Source of the DNA: Cellulomonas sp. S1-8
GTDB taxonomy: Bacteria; Actinomycetota; Actinomycetes; Actinomycetales; Cellulomonadaceae
NCBI RefSeq assembly: GCF_026184235.1
Contig: NZ_CP110806.1
Span: forward strand, 186,001 to 250,000
Length of the DNA: 64,000 nucleotides
Direction of reading: 5' to 3'
The position numbers and the translations under genes are program-made. Under the pieces are notes generated by a model, which was given only the letters and a program-made list of their open reading frames with translations, had not been told where the DNA came from and made no database searches. Of the stretch, positions 17,620-26,099 are shown piece after piece (the first letter of the stretch is position 1; each line of letters starts with the position of its first letter).

Positions 17620-17716
17620 CCCACCCACATGGGCGCGAGAGAGCAATCCAGCCCACCCACATGGGCGCGAGAGAGCAATCCAGCCCCACCCACATGGGCG
17701 CGAGAGAGCAATCCAG
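17620..17716 (+). repeat. Tandem intergenic repeat, three copies
   Basis: Three copies of a 32-33 nt unit (CCCACCCACATGGGCGC followed by GAGAGAGCAATCCAG), in the gap between the epimerase and the convergent YibE gene. The 15-nt core lies at 17637-17651, 17669-17683 and 17702-17716. The periods of 32 and 33 nt rule out a coding repeat. The same core recurs at 19.1-19.4 kb and 58.9 kb. Confidence 0.9.
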
Positions 17717-17721
17717 TCCGC

Positions 17722-19026
17722 TCAGTGCGAGTGACCGGACCGTGAGTGGTCCGGTGGCACGCCGACGGCAGCGATCGCCGCGACCACCGTCGTGAGCGGG
17801 ATCGCGAGCACCAACCCCGTCGCCCCGGCGAGCGTGCGCACGATCTCCTCGGCGAACGCGCCGCCGGTGAGGGTGATGAGCAGCGGCTGCTCGTACAGCT
17901 CGAGCAGCAGGAGGAGCGGCAGCGACGCCCCCGCGTAGGCGAACGCGATCGTGTAGACGGTCGACGCGATGTGGTCGCGCCCGATGCGCATACCGCGCGT
18001 GGTGAGCGTCCGCCACGACGCCGACGGGTCCGCGGCGCGCAGCTCCCACACGGCCGACGCCTGCGTGATCGTCACGTCGTTGAGCACGCCGATGCCCGCG
18101 AGCACCACCCCGCACAGGAACACGCCGCGCAGCACGCCGACGCCGTCCGCGCCGAGCGCCCGCGCGAGCGCGAACGTGTCCTCCGACGTCACAGGCTGCA
18201 GCCGCGCGGCATGCGCACCCAGCAGACCGAGCCCCGTGACCATCGCGAGCCCCAGCAGGGTCCCGACGAGCGCGGTCGTGGTGCGCAGCGAGATCCCGTG
18301 CGCGAGGTACAGCACGACGACGACGATCACGGTCGACCCGGCCAGCGCGACGGTCAGCCCGTCCTGCCCGGCGACCAGCGCAGGCAGGACGTACGCGCCC
18401 AGGACCGCGAACGCCAACCCGAGGCCGATGATGGCGCGCAGGCCTCGCAGCCCGGCGACGAGGGTCGTGACCAGCGCGAACGCGAGGGCGAACGTGCCCA
18501 GCGGCAAGGTCCGGTCGACGTCGTGCCAGGCCCAGACCTCCGGGTCGCCGCCGGCGGCCGGGTAGTGCTGCACCAGCACGCGCGTGCCGGGCGGGACGTC
18601 GGACGCCTCGGTGCCGCCCGTCGCGAAGACCTGGACCTCGCGCCCCGTCGACGTGCGGACGGTGACCTGGAGGCAGTCGACGTCCTGCGGGACGGTGCCG
18701 TCCGGCAGGACGTCCTCGATGGTCCCCTCGCAGGACTCCATCCCGGACTCCACGACCTGCCCCGCGACGTACTCGACGCCCACGTCGACCAGCCCGGTGT
18801 CGGGGCCGTCGCCGGTGGGCCACGTCAGGACCATGCCGAGCGCCGCTGCGACCGACGCCACGACGACGACCGCGGCGAGCACGAGACGCGTCGGACCTCC
18901 GGACCGCCGCGAGGTGCCGCTGCCGACGTCGGTACGGACTCGGGGCAGCCCTCGTCGGCGAGGGCGCTCCGGCTCGCTGGCTCCGGCTTCGGTCGGCACG
19001 GGCGACGCGGGCTCGATCGGACTCAC
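17722..19026 (-). CDS. YibE/F-family multipass membrane protein
   Basis: A 434-aa integral membrane protein. The cytoplasmic N terminus is Arg/Pro-rich and is followed by one helix (LVLAAVVVVASVAAALGMVL). A soluble OB-like segment comes next (VRTSTGREVQVF). Then seven or eight helices follow, including TFALAFALVTTLVAGL, STVIVVVVLYLAHGISL and LVLAIPLTTVVAAIAAV. Family hallmarks are GVLNDVTITQASAVWELRAA and GRDHIASTVYTIAFAYAGA. The function of YibE/F proteins is unknown; transport is presumed. It ends in HSRSGHSH. A second member lies at 29616-30956. Confidence 0.88.
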   Translation of the reverse strand: MSPIEPASPVPTEAGASEPERPRRRGLPRVRTDVGSGTSRRSGGPTRLVLAAVVVVASVAAALGMVLTWPTGDGPDTGLVDVGVEYVAGQVVESGMESCEGTIEDVLPDGTVPQDVDCLQVTVRTSTGREVQVFATGGTEASDVPPGTRVLVQHYPAAGGDPEVWAWHDVDRTLPLGTFALAFALVTTLVAGLRGLRAIIGLGLAFAVLGAYVLPALVAGQDGLTVALAGSTVIVVVVLYLAHGISLRTTTALVGTLLGLAMVTGLGLLGAHAARLQPVTSEDTFALARALGADGVGVLRGVFLCGVVLAGIGVLNDVTITQASAVWELRAADPSASWRTLTTRGMRIGRDHIASTVYTIAFAYAGASLPLLLLLELYEQPLLITLTGGAFAEEIVRTLAGATGLVLAIPLTTVVAAIAAVGVPPDHSRSGHSH

Positions 19027-19084
19027 GGGGTGATCCTGCCCTGTCTCGTTCCGCGGGGCCGCCCTCCCGCCCGGCGTGCTGGGT

Positions 19085-19377
19085 GCTGGATTGCTCTCTC
19101 ACCATCAGGGGGTGGGCGGCGTCCCCCGATGGTGGTGAGAGAGCAATCCAGCACCAGGGGTGGGCGGCGTCCTCCGATGGTGGTGAGAGAGCAATCCAGC
19201 ACTAGGGGTGGGAGTCGTCCCCCCGATGGTGGTGAGAGAGCAATCCAGCACTCGTCGGGCGTCGCTGGATTGCTCTCTCACGGCCATGTGGGGGTGGGGG
19301 TGGGGGGCTGGATTGCTCTCTCACGGGTGAGGGGGAGGCGGTGGCCTGCCCCTGCTGTGGTGAGAGGGCGATCCAGC
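19085..19377. repeat. Cluster of direct and inverted 15-nt repeats forming large hairpins
   Basis: Seven copies of the core GAGAGAGCAATCCAG or its complement. Forward copies are at 19137-19151, 19185-19199, 19234-19248 and a degenerate one at 19362-19376. Reverse copies are at 19086-19100, 19265-19279 and 19308-19322. The first two copies face each other and can form a roughly 28-bp imperfect stem (GTGCTGGATTGCTCTCTC pairing with GAGAGAGCAATCCAGCAC, with further pairing inside). The cluster fills the space between two minus-strand genes (YibE and the AztD-like gene). No gene is supported here. Confidence 0.9.
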
Positions 19378-19402
19378 ACCGCGTCCGGCGGGTGCCGCCG
19401 TG

Positions 19403-20680
19403 TCAGTGGGCGTGGGTGTCGCCCTCGCCCGTGGCGATGGCGACCTCGTCGGGGACGACGTCGAGGGTGACGGAGCGGTAGACCTCGCCGGTCTGGATGT
19501 CGACCGCGTGGATCGCGCGGGCGGCGGGGTCGGTGACGTAGGCGGTGCCCGCGTGGACCTTCACGCCCGGGCGGGCGACCTGCCAGTCCGCGGGCTCCTC
19601 CCACGCGGCGACGACGGGCATCGAGCGGACGAGGGTGCCGGACTCGGCGTCGATGACGTGCAGGGCGCCGTCGGTGCCGAGCACCAGTGCCTCGCCGTCG
19701 TCGCCGCGGGCCAGCGAGCGGAACGTGTACGACGCGGGCAGGTCGACGAGCCGCAGGGTCGCGGTGCGGGTGTCGACGAGCGAGATGCGCGTGGGGCGCT
19801 CGAGCTCGGCGTCCGGGTCGGACTTGTAGTCGCCGAGGACGATCGCCGACGCCTCGCTGCCCGCCTGGTTGCCGATGCGGCCGTACGCGTCGGGGCTCTG
19901 CACCTTGGTGAACGCGCCCTCACGGTAGAGCACGACGCCGTCCTCGCAGCCGATCGCGACGACGTCGTCGGCCGCGACGGACTCGCCGTGCACGCCGGGG
20001 CAGGCGTCGGTCGCGGCGATCTCGGTGTCGTCGGCGTCGAGCGCACGGACGCCGGTGCGGGCGTCCTGCGTGCCCTCGGAGACGACGAGCGTGCCGTCGT
20101 GGAGCTCGACCGCGACGCCGTGGTGCGCCGACGGGGTCGTGTACGTGCGGGCGTCGTCCGACGGGCCGTCGCCGACGTGCGCGGCGTCGAGGACCGTGAC
20201 GTCGCCCGTGCCGTCGGCGAACAGCGCGGTGCGGCCGTCGTGGACGACGACGTGGCCGGGCTTGGTGGCCGGGAAGGTGATGTCGGTGAGCTGCGGGTCG
20301 GCGGTGTAGTGGTGGGCGTGGTCGCCATGGGGCTCGCCCCACGTGCCGGAGTCGAGCAGCTGGAAGCCCTCGCTCGTGGAGACCATGACGTGGCGGCCGT
20401 CGCCCGCGGGGTTGACGCGCAGGTAGCCCGCGGCGGGCAGGTCGGCGACGACCTCGAGCGAGGTGGCGTCGAGCACGAGGACGCCGCCCTCGTGCGTCAC
20501 GGTCAGGCGGGGCGTCGCGGTGGCGCGCTCGACGGGTGCCGCGGTGGTGGCCTCGGGGGTGGGGTCCGCGGACGTGGCGTCGCCCGGGGTGCCGGCGCAG
20601 GCGGCCAGCAGGGCGGTCGTCAGCGCGAGAGCGAGGGCCGCCGTCGCGCGGCGGGCGTGGGTGGGCAGGGCAGTCGTCAT
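19403..20680 (-). CDS. aztD: AztD-like zinc metallochaperone lipoprotein
   Basis: A 425-aa lipoprotein with a signal peptide and lipobox (TTALLAACAG). The rest is a predicted beta-propeller with repeated strands such as LRVNPAGDGRHVMVS, TDITFPATKPGHVVVHDGRT and YVTDPAARAIHAVD. The metal-binding look is strong: HGDHAHHY near residue 120 and a C-terminal DTHAH. This matches the AztD family, which hands zinc to the AztC solute-binding protein of a zinc importer. No aztABC genes are visible nearby. A promoter with an inverted repeat lies upstream, consistent with metal control. Confidence 0.75.
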   Translation of the reverse strand: MTTALPTHARRATAALALALTTALLAACAGTPGDATSADPTPEATTAAPVERATATPRLTVTHEGGVLVLDATSLEVVADLPAAGYLRVNPAGDGRHVMVSTSEGFQLLDSGTWGEPHGDHAHHYTADPQLTDITFPATKPGHVVVHDGRTALFADGTGDVTVLDAAHVGDGPSDDARTYTTPSAHHGVAVELHDGTLVVSEGTQDARTGVRALDADDTEIAATDACPGVHGESVAADDVVAIGCEDGVVLYREGAFTKVQSPDAYGRIGNQAGSEASAIVLGDYKSDPDAELERPTRISLVDTRTATLRLVDLPASYTFRSLARGDDGEALVLGTDGALHVIDAESGTLVRSMPVVAAWEEPADWQVARPGVKVHAGTAYVTDPAARAIHAVDIQTGEVYRSVTLDVVPDEVAIATGEGDTHAH

Positions 20681-20737
20681 GGCGTGGTGGGGCGCGGGCG
20701 CGCCTGATCCTCTCGGTTCGGTGGCGGGGCGCCGCGA

Positions 20738-20764
20738 ACCTAACAGATAGTGAGAGGCGCTATC
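20738..20764 (-). promoter_or_regulatory. Promoter and inverted repeat upstream of the AztD-like gene
   Basis: On the minus strand a TTGATA -35 and a TAGGTT -10 (20738-20743) are 18 bp apart. The spacer is covered by an imperfect palindrome, GATAGCG and CACTATC (20746-20764). A repressor bound there would block RNA polymerase. A Zur-type regulator would be logical for a zinc chaperone, but the site does not match the usual Zur consensus closely. The AT-rich motif also includes the stop codon of the GNAT gene. Confidence 0.55.
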
Positions 20765-21374
20765 AATAAGAGTCTCGGCGCAGGTCGAGCACCAGCCGGT
20801 GACCCCAGTCGTACGTCGTCTCGCGGCGGAACCCCAGGTGCTCGTAGAACGCGATCGCCCGCGCGTTCGCCGCCGAGACCCCCAGGTGCACCCCCGGCAC
20901 GTCGCGCGCACGCAGGGCGTCCGCGAGGCCCGCGATCAGCCGACGCCCCCAGCCCTGCCCCTGCAGGCGCGGCAGCAGGTCGATGTGCAGGTGCGCCGGG
21001 GCGTCCGACGGCGCGGGCGCGACGTCCGGCTCGTGCAGGCGCGTCCGCAGCACGTGGTCCTGCGTGCCGTCGCCCGGGTCGTCGGTACGGGCGTACCGGG
21101 TGCGAAGCACCGGCCACCAGGCCCGCTCGCACCACGCCTGGAACGCGGCCGTGTCGGCCGTCGCGACGACGTACCCCGCGACGCCCTGCGCGTCGACGAC
21201 GACCAGGCTCAGGTCCGGGTCGGCCGTCGGGTACGGCCCGCAGTACACGTGGCCGAGCAGCTCGGGGTCGCGGTAGAGGGCGGTGGCGTCCTGGCCGGCC
21301 GCGCCCGTGAGCAGGCACACGCGGTACATGCCGGGCAGGTCGCTGGGGTGGAACGGGCGCATCGTCGTGGTCAC
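20763..21374 (-). CDS. GNAT family N-acetyltransferase
   Basis: A 203-aa acyltransferase. The GNAT motif A is HIDLLPRLQGQGWGRRLIAG (acetyl-CoA pyrophosphate loop QGQGWG), followed by VSAANARAIAFYEHLGFRRE. It starts with MRPFHPSDLPGMYRVC. GTG 21374 is the longer start, and ATG 21362 is possible. The length and the central insertion (TRYARTDDPGDG) resemble the human O-GlcNAcase C-terminal-type acetyltransferases found in actinobacteria. The substrate is unknown. Confidence 0.85.
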   Translation of the reverse strand: MTTTMRPFHPSDLPGMYRVCLLTGAAGQDATALYRDPELLGHVYCGPYPTADPDLSLVVVDAQGVAGYVVATADTAAFQAWCERAWWPVLRTRYARTDDPGDGTQDHVLRTRLHEPDVAPAPSDAPAHLHIDLLPRLQGQGWGRRLIAGLADALRARDVPGVHLGVSAANARAIAFYEHLGFRRETTYDWGHRLVLDLRRDSY

Positions 21375-21496
21375 CCGCCCGACCCTGCCACCGCGGCGGG
21401 GCCCCGACCAGGCCGACCCGCCCGTGCTGCCGACCGGGTTGGAGGAGCCCCCCGCCTTCCGGGTAGGATCGTCGCTGCAGCGCTCCCGGGCGCCGC

Positions 21497-21570
21497 GCGG
21501 GTGTAGTTCAGTGGCAGAACTTCAGCTTCCCAAGCTGATAGCGCGAGTTCGATTCTCGTCACCCGCTCCA
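21497..21570 (+). tRNA. tRNA-Gly (anticodon CCC)
   Basis: A complete cloverleaf can be drawn. The acceptor stem is GCGGGTG / CACCCGC, the anticodon arm is TCAGC TTCCCAA GCTGA with anticodon CCC, and the T-loop is TTCGATTC. The 3' CCA is encoded. It reads glycine GGG codons. It sits directly upstream of an atypical two-gene module, a common arrangement for integration at a tRNA 3' end. Confidence 0.95.
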
Positions 21571-21781
21571 GGCTGACTCCGGCTGCTGGGGCTTGAGGTC
21601 TCGGCTCCGGAGGTCATGCGGCCCCTCGACCTACGCCCACCGTGCCGGGATCCCAGATGCTGCTCTGCGGGCTCTCCGCCACACCTGGGCCCGCGGATGC
21701 TTCCCGGGCACTCGGGCTGGCCCGCTCCCGAGGTGGACGTGAGGCTGAGGTCGTGGAGATGTGGAGTGGCACCCCAGGGCG

Positions 21782-21820
21782 GATAAGCAAAAACTGCCAC
21801 AGGCTAGTATTGCTTATATC
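21782..21820 (+). promoter_or_regulatory. Inverted repeat and promoter of the AbiE-like pair
   Basis: An 8-bp perfect inverted repeat, ATAAGCAA (21783-21790) and TTGCTTAT (21810-21817), flanks a TAGTAT -10-like hexamer (21805-21810). It is strikingly AT-rich for this genome. A further half site, TGCTTATC, occurs inside the first gene at 21884-21891. AbiEi antitoxins bind such repeats to repress their own operon, so this is the likely autoregulatory operator. Confidence 0.6.
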
Positions 21821-21837
21821 TCGTGGGAGTGACCACC

Positions 21838-22896
21838 ATGGACCTCCGCGGGCCCATCAGCAAGATCAGAGGACGGCAGATCGTGCTTATCGATGAGGTG
21901 TGGGCCCAGTTGGCGCTCACCCATGGCGTCACCCTGGAGACCCCACGAGACCCTGCAGTCGACGTGCTGCTGCGAGTGCCCGGCTGGCCCGAGGCAGTCG
22001 CCTACGACGTCAAGGTGTTCGGCTCGCCGATGGCCCCGACCACGCTCGCCCAGATCCACAGCCGTCACCGGCCCCGGAGCGCTCAGTCCCGGCTCCTGCT
22101 GTTCGTCCCGGCGGCCACCGAGACCCTCTTGGAGAAGGCCGCCGAGCACGGGGTGTCCGTGCTACGCGCCCCGAAGAGAGCGGGTGAGCCGATCGAAGGG
22201 ATGCTCGTCAGCCCCGACGGGGCGACCCTGCGGCTGCGCGCCGACCCTGACCCGGAGCGGCAGCCTCGCCGGCGTGGTCGCATCCCGTGGGGGACCTACG
22301 CGGTGGCCTTCGAGGTCCTGGCCGCCGACGCCCGACCCGTCAGGCAGCGCGAGCTGGCCGACAAGTTCGGCATCAGCCAACCCCGGGTCAGCCAGATCCT
22401 CCGCGAGCTTCACCCTGTGGCGACGAAGGGCCCGGACGCCTCCGAGGTCGACCGCTTCGCCCTGGCCCAGTGGCTGGTCGATGAGTACCCGCGTGACCCG
22501 CGGGTCTCCACCAGCTGGATGACGCTGGTACCCACGAACCTGGCGGTCGTCAGTGTTCACCAGCACCTTCGCGTGGCGGGCGTCGAGCACGCCGTGTCCG
22601 GTCAGGTGGCAGCGGACTGGTTGGCGCCCTGGGCGCGACCCCAGACGCTGTGGATGTGGACGCGGTCTGCGGTGGACATGACCGCCGCTGCCGCCACCCC
22701 GGTCAGCCCCCGGGATGCCACTCTCACCGTGGCCGTCGCGGACGACCCCTACCTGCTGGCTTCCGCGCGCCAGGTGGGCACCCACGCGTCGCCGGTCCTT
22801 GCACCGTGGAGGGTGTGGGTCGACCTGGTCCACCAGGGTCACCATGACGCTGCCGACGTGCTGCTCAGCGCTCTGCTCGAGGGCAAGCTCCGATGA
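21838..22896 (+). CDS. AbiEi-like antitoxin with winged helix
   Basis: A 352-aa protein. ATG 21838 is chosen for the GGGAG site 8 nt upstream. Residues 35-110 resemble a small alpha/beta nuclease-like fold (VDVLLRVPGWPEAVAYDVKV). Residues about 160-200 form a winged helix (QRELADKFGISQPRVSQILR). The C-terminal half (LAVVSVHQHLRVAGVEHAVS, then AADWLAPWARPQTLW) resembles the AbiEi antitoxin domain. Gene order and a 4-nt overlap with a nucleotidyltransferase fit a type IV AbiE toxin-antitoxin system. Remote similarity only; the N-terminal domain is not part of standard AbiEi. Confidence 0.6.
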   Translation: MDLRGPISKIRGRQIVLIDEVWAQLALTHGVTLETPRDPAVDVLLRVPGWPEAVAYDVKVFGSPMAPTTLAQIHSRHRPRSAQSRLLLFVPAATETLLEKAAEHGVSVLRAPKRAGEPIEGMLVSPDGATLRLRADPDPERQPRRRGRIPWGTYAVAFEVLAADARPVRQRELADKFGISQPRVSQILRELHPVATKGPDASEVDRFALAQWLVDEYPRDPRVSTSWMTLVPTNLAVVSVHQHLRVAGVEHAVSGQVAADWLAPWARPQTLWMWTRSAVDMTAAAATPVSPRDATLTVAVADDPYLLASARQVGTHASPVLAPWRVWVDLVHQGHHDAADVLLSALLEGKLR

Positions 22897-23663
22897 GCAC
22901 GCTGCAGATGCTGTCCCCCTCGGCGGCGACCGACGCAGCCTGGTTGGCGGCGGCCGACGTCGCCGCCATCGCCACCGACCTCGACTTCCGGTATCGGCTC
23001 GTGGGCGGCATCTCCATCACCCTGCTGGCCCACCACTACGGCGTGGAGGACGTGGTGCCTGCGCGGGAGACAGCCGACGCCGACATGGGCGTGCCCAGAG
23101 ATGTGTGCGCCGATGAACGCCTCCTGATCGCTCTGGAGGACCGTCAATACAAGCGCGAGGGTGGGAACCGGTTCGTGCGCCAGGACGGCGACCGCGAGCT
23201 CGTCATCGACGTGCTCGCACCCGCACCCGGGCGGGACCTCGAAGCCAACCACGAGATCGGGAGTCTGTCGGTCGACCTGATCCCCGGGCTGCTTCAGGCG
23301 TTCCTCCTGCCGGCAGTCGAGGTGAAGATGGTCGCGCACCTGACCGACGGCACCGAGCTGCCCATGACGGTGGCACTCTCGGACCCGCGAGGCGCCCTGA
23401 TCCTGAAGGCGTTCGCGTACGCCGGGCGATTCACGGACCGGGACGCACTGGACGTCTGGCGGCTGCTGGAAGTTACCTACAAAGCAGGGTTGACGGCTGC
23501 CGACTGGCCTGACCGGCCGATCGCGCTGGAGGCCGCTCACCTGCTGCACCGGTCGTTCGCTGCACCTCCGGCGATGGGAGCCACGCGAGCCACCCCCCGG
23601 CCTGCCGAGCAAGCCCGGATGCGCCTGCTCGTGCAGACGATCGTCCCCAAGCCGGTGGTCTGA
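22893..23663 (+). CDS. AbiEii-like nucleotidyltransferase toxin
   Basis: A 256-aa protein of the nucleotidyltransferase fold. The N-terminal active-site pattern is RLVGGISITLLAHHY, then RETADADMGV, that is, a GG helix followed by a TxDxD-type metal site. AbiEii proteins use such a site to transfer nucleotides and arrest growth or abort phage infection. Later segments are LSDPRGALILKAFAYAGR and RDALDVWRLLEV. The latter resembles the KxxAxxxR..KDxxD helix of this group. ATG overlaps the antitoxin stop by 4 nt. Function is inferred from fold and context. Confidence 0.65.
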   Translation: MSTLQMLSPSAATDAAWLAAADVAAIATDLDFRYRLVGGISITLLAHHYGVEDVVPARETADADMGVPRDVCADERLLIALEDRQYKREGGNRFVRQDGDRELVIDVLAPAPGRDLEANHEIGSLSVDLIPGLLQAFLLPAVEVKMVAHLTDGTELPMTVALSDPRGALILKAFAYAGRFTDRDALDVWRLLEVTYKAGLTAADWPDRPIALEAAHLLHRSFAAPPAMGATRATPRPAEQARMRLLVQTIVPKPVV

Positions 23664-24085
23664 GCCCGACGCTCACGAACCGCCCGGTGATGCGGCGGCC
23701 AACGCTATGGCGGTAGCCGGTGCGCCGGTTGCCATGGCGGCGCGAACGCGACATGGTCGTCCTGACCACCGGCAAGCGTGCCCTTTCAACGCCAGGACGA
23801 CGTCGCCGTGGTCCCTCTCGCGCTTCTTAGGCCGTGACCTGCGCGGCGACCGGCGCGGTCGGGCCGTTCACCTGGCGCGGCCGGGCGACCAGATCACCAG
23901 ATCACCAGATCACCAGAGTGCCAAGCGCCCAGCGACACGGCAGACGAGAGACGGGACGACCAGTGCCGCCCCTCGGTCGTCCTTGCACGTGGACCCGCGC
24001 CGACGCGCCGGCCCCCGGCGGACGGCTCGGGCGGAGGGTGCCGGACGACTCGGGCTGACGAGGATCGAGCCGAGGGCGTCAGCGC
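23664..24085. other. Gene-free stretch after the AbiE-like pair
   Basis: About 420 bases between the AbiE-like toxin and the convergent kinase gene. It holds a short tandem repeat (23889-23916, see separate entry) and a near-duplication of ATGGCGG around 23707-23740. I see no gene, RNA or attachment-site repeat here. It may be the scarred outer edge of the tRNA-linked island. Confidence 0.5.
23889..23916. repeat. 8-nt tandem repeat
   Basis: Three and a half head-to-tail copies of CCAGATCA, in a gene-free region. It could change copy number by slippage. No function is apparent. Confidence 0.9.
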
Positions 24086-25771
24086 TCAGTCGTCGTCGTC
24101 CTTCTTGTCGTTGCCGCGCCCGTTGCCGCCGCCGCTCTCCGGAAGAGTTCCGAAGCTGGTCACCAGGGCCGTCGTCAGGGCCTGGCCGTCGGACGCTGCC
24201 ATCTCGCCGTCGGCGACCAGCCCGGCGACGACCTGGCTCAGCTCAGCCACCTTCTCACCGGCCTTCTCGGCGCCCTTCCCCGGCTTGCCCCCGGCTGCGG
24301 ACGCGGCTGCCTCCTCGTACCTCTTCAGGAGGTCGGACCGGGTCGACTCCTCGAGGTTCATCCCGGACAGGAGCGTCGGGAAGTCCTGGGTCGGCGGCGG
24401 CTCGGCGGGGGCCTCGGCGGGCGGCTCCCCGGCGGGCGCCTCGGCCGGCAGCTCCTCGGCGGGAGCTTCGGCGACGCCGCCGTCCGCGGGCGCATCGGCA
24501 GCGGGCTCGCCCTCGGCTGCCGGCGCGGCAGGTGTGGTGCCGCCCCCGGGCGGGTTGGAGCCGAGCGCGAAGGCGAGGACGGCCAGCAGGACGACCGCCA
24601 CCCCCGCCGCGATCAGAGCGGGACGGCGCCGACGCCCCGCCACCGGAGGCGTGACCCCAGGCGGCCGGCGCGGCGGCAGGCTGCGGGGGGCGCCGGCCGG
24701 TGGACGGACCGCGCCGGAGGGTGCGTGATCCCCGGGACGACCCGCCGGGGTCGCGCCGTCGACCGGCGTCGGCATGACGCTCGTCGCGGGCATGACGCTC
24801 GTCGTCGGCATGACGCTCGTCGCGGGAAGGACGGAGGAGCTGGCGACAGCCGCGTCGGCCGTCGCCGCGGACGCCGCGGGGCCCGCTCCGGCGGCACCGG
24901 CCGGCAGCACCTGGGTCCGGGCCTCGTCCGGCGGCACGGCCACGGCGGCGACCGCTGGCGCCCCGGCGAGCTCGGTGAGCACCTGCTGAGTCTCGCGCGC
25001 CGACGGGCGCTGCGCCGGGTCCTTGTCCAGCAGCCCGTGCACGAGGTCGTCCAGACGTCCCGGGACGTCGGGCACGCGGTCCGCCAGGCGGGCAGGCTCG
25101 GCCGACACGTGCTGGTTGAGCAGCGCCAGAGGCGCCTCCCCCGCGAACGGCGGCGTGCCGGTCACCAACGCCATGAGCAGGCAGCCGAACGAGTACATGT
25201 CGCTGGCGGGAGTCGCTCGCCGACCCGACGCCTGCTCGGGCGAGATGTAGGTGGCGGTCCCCAGGATGGTGCCCGGCGTCGTCATCGACGTCTCGGCGGC
25301 ATGCGTGGCAGCGGCGATGCCGAAGTCGACCACGGTCACCTGCGCGCCGTGCACGAGGACGTTGCCCGGCTTGACGTCGCGGTGGACGAGCCCCGCCTCG
25401 TGGGCGGCGGCGAGCGCCCCGGCGACGCGCGCACCGATCCGTGCGGCCTCCTCGACCGGGACGCGGCCGTCGCTGATGACGGCCGCGAGGTCGCGTCCCT
25501 CGAGGAGCTCCATCACGACGTAGGCGGTCTCCCCCTCGAGCCCGGCGTCGAACACGGTGACGATGTCGGGGTGCGCGAGGGTGGCCAGGGTGACGGCCTC
25601 GCGCTGGAGCCGAGGCCCCAGGGTGGAGTCGTTCGAGCCCGCGAGGTCGACGGTCTTGACGGCGACGGACCGCTTCAGCACCGCGTCGTACGCCTCCCAG
25701 ACCTGGGCCATCCCGCCGCGGGCGATCAGCTCCCGCAGCTCGTAGCGACCCTGGAGGGTGTGCGTGGTCAT
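24086..25771 (-). CDS. PknB-type transmembrane Ser/Thr protein kinase
   Basis: A 561-aa eukaryotic-like kinase. The kinase domain covers about residues 7-270: glycine loop IARGGMAQVWEA, Lys in SVAVKTVDL, catalytic loop HRDVKPGNVLVH, VVDFGIAAATH and PEQASGRRATPASDMYSFG. A low-complexity segment with hexapeptide repeats (SVMPTTSVMPATSVMP) leads to one helix (LIAAGVAVVLLAVLAFALG). The outer part is an Ala/Glu/Pro-rich stalk and a C-terminal helical domain ending in NDKKDDDD. There are no PASTA domains. ATG 25771 is preferred, and an upstream ATG at 25783 is possible. The signal sensed is unknown. Confidence 0.9.
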   Translation of the reverse strand: MTTHTLQGRYELRELIARGGMAQVWEAYDAVLKRSVAVKTVDLAGSNDSTLGPRLQREAVTLATLAHPDIVTVFDAGLEGETAYVVMELLEGRDLAAVISDGRVPVEEAARIGARVAGALAAAHEAGLVHRDVKPGNVLVHGAQVTVVDFGIAAATHAAETSMTTPGTILGTATYISPEQASGRRATPASDMYSFGCLLMALVTGTPPFAGEAPLALLNQHVSAEPARLADRVPDVPGRLDDLVHGLLDKDPAQRPSARETQQVLTELAGAPAVAAVAVPPDEARTQVLPAGAAGAGPAASAATADAAVASSSVLPATSVMPTTSVMPATSVMPTPVDGATPAGRPGDHAPSGAVRPPAGAPRSLPPRRPPGVTPPVAGRRRRPALIAAGVAVVLLAVLAFALGSNPPGGGTTPAAPAAEGEPAADAPADGGVAEAPAEELPAEAPAGEPPAEAPAEPPPTQDFPTLLSGMNLEESTRSDLLKRYEEAAASAAGGKPGKGAEKAGEKVAELSQVVAGLVADGEMAASDGQALTTALVTSFGTLPESGGGNGRGNDKKDDDD

Positions 25772-26099
25772 GGGGTCGATCATCGCCCGTCCCCACACGG
25801 AGTGCGTCATCGGCCCGGTGGGCGACGGCCGCGCGGCATGGCAGGCGAAGGCGCCCCGTCGGTCCGGTCATGCGTCGCCGACGTCGCTCACGAGTCCGGT
25901 TCGACGCCGGTCCAGCAGCCCGCCCGCCGGGGCTCGTCGATCTCGAACGGCGTAACCCCAGGTCACAGACCGGCCACACTGCGGCCTCCCCGGATACGGA
26001 AGCCCATCGGTCCGGTCACGACCCGGCAACTCCCGCCATGCACGACCCGCCTGGCCCCTAGCGTCGGCCCCACGCCACGACGACCGAGATGGGGCCCCG
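25772..26099. other. Intergenic region between divergent kinase and VWA genes
   Basis: About 330 bases with no supported gene. It must hold both promoters. CCCTAGCGT near 26056-26064 could provide a -10 (TAGCGT) for the VWA gene. Nothing else stands out. Confidence 0.4.

Noticed and set aside
17620..19377. CRISPR array or coding repeats
   Set aside because: Copies are 15 nt long, with spacings of 32, 33, 48 and 49 nt and mixed orientation. There are no cas genes and no constant spacer length. The periods are not multiples of three.
20738..20764. Zur box before the AztD-like gene
   Set aside because: The palindrome GATAG...CTATC does not fit the TGAnAATnATTnTCA-type consensus well enough to name Zur.
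21571..23663. Integrase or attachment-site duplication for the tRNA-linked island
   Set aside because: I found no integrase gene and no repeat of the tRNA 3' end downstream in this window, so insertion remains an inference.
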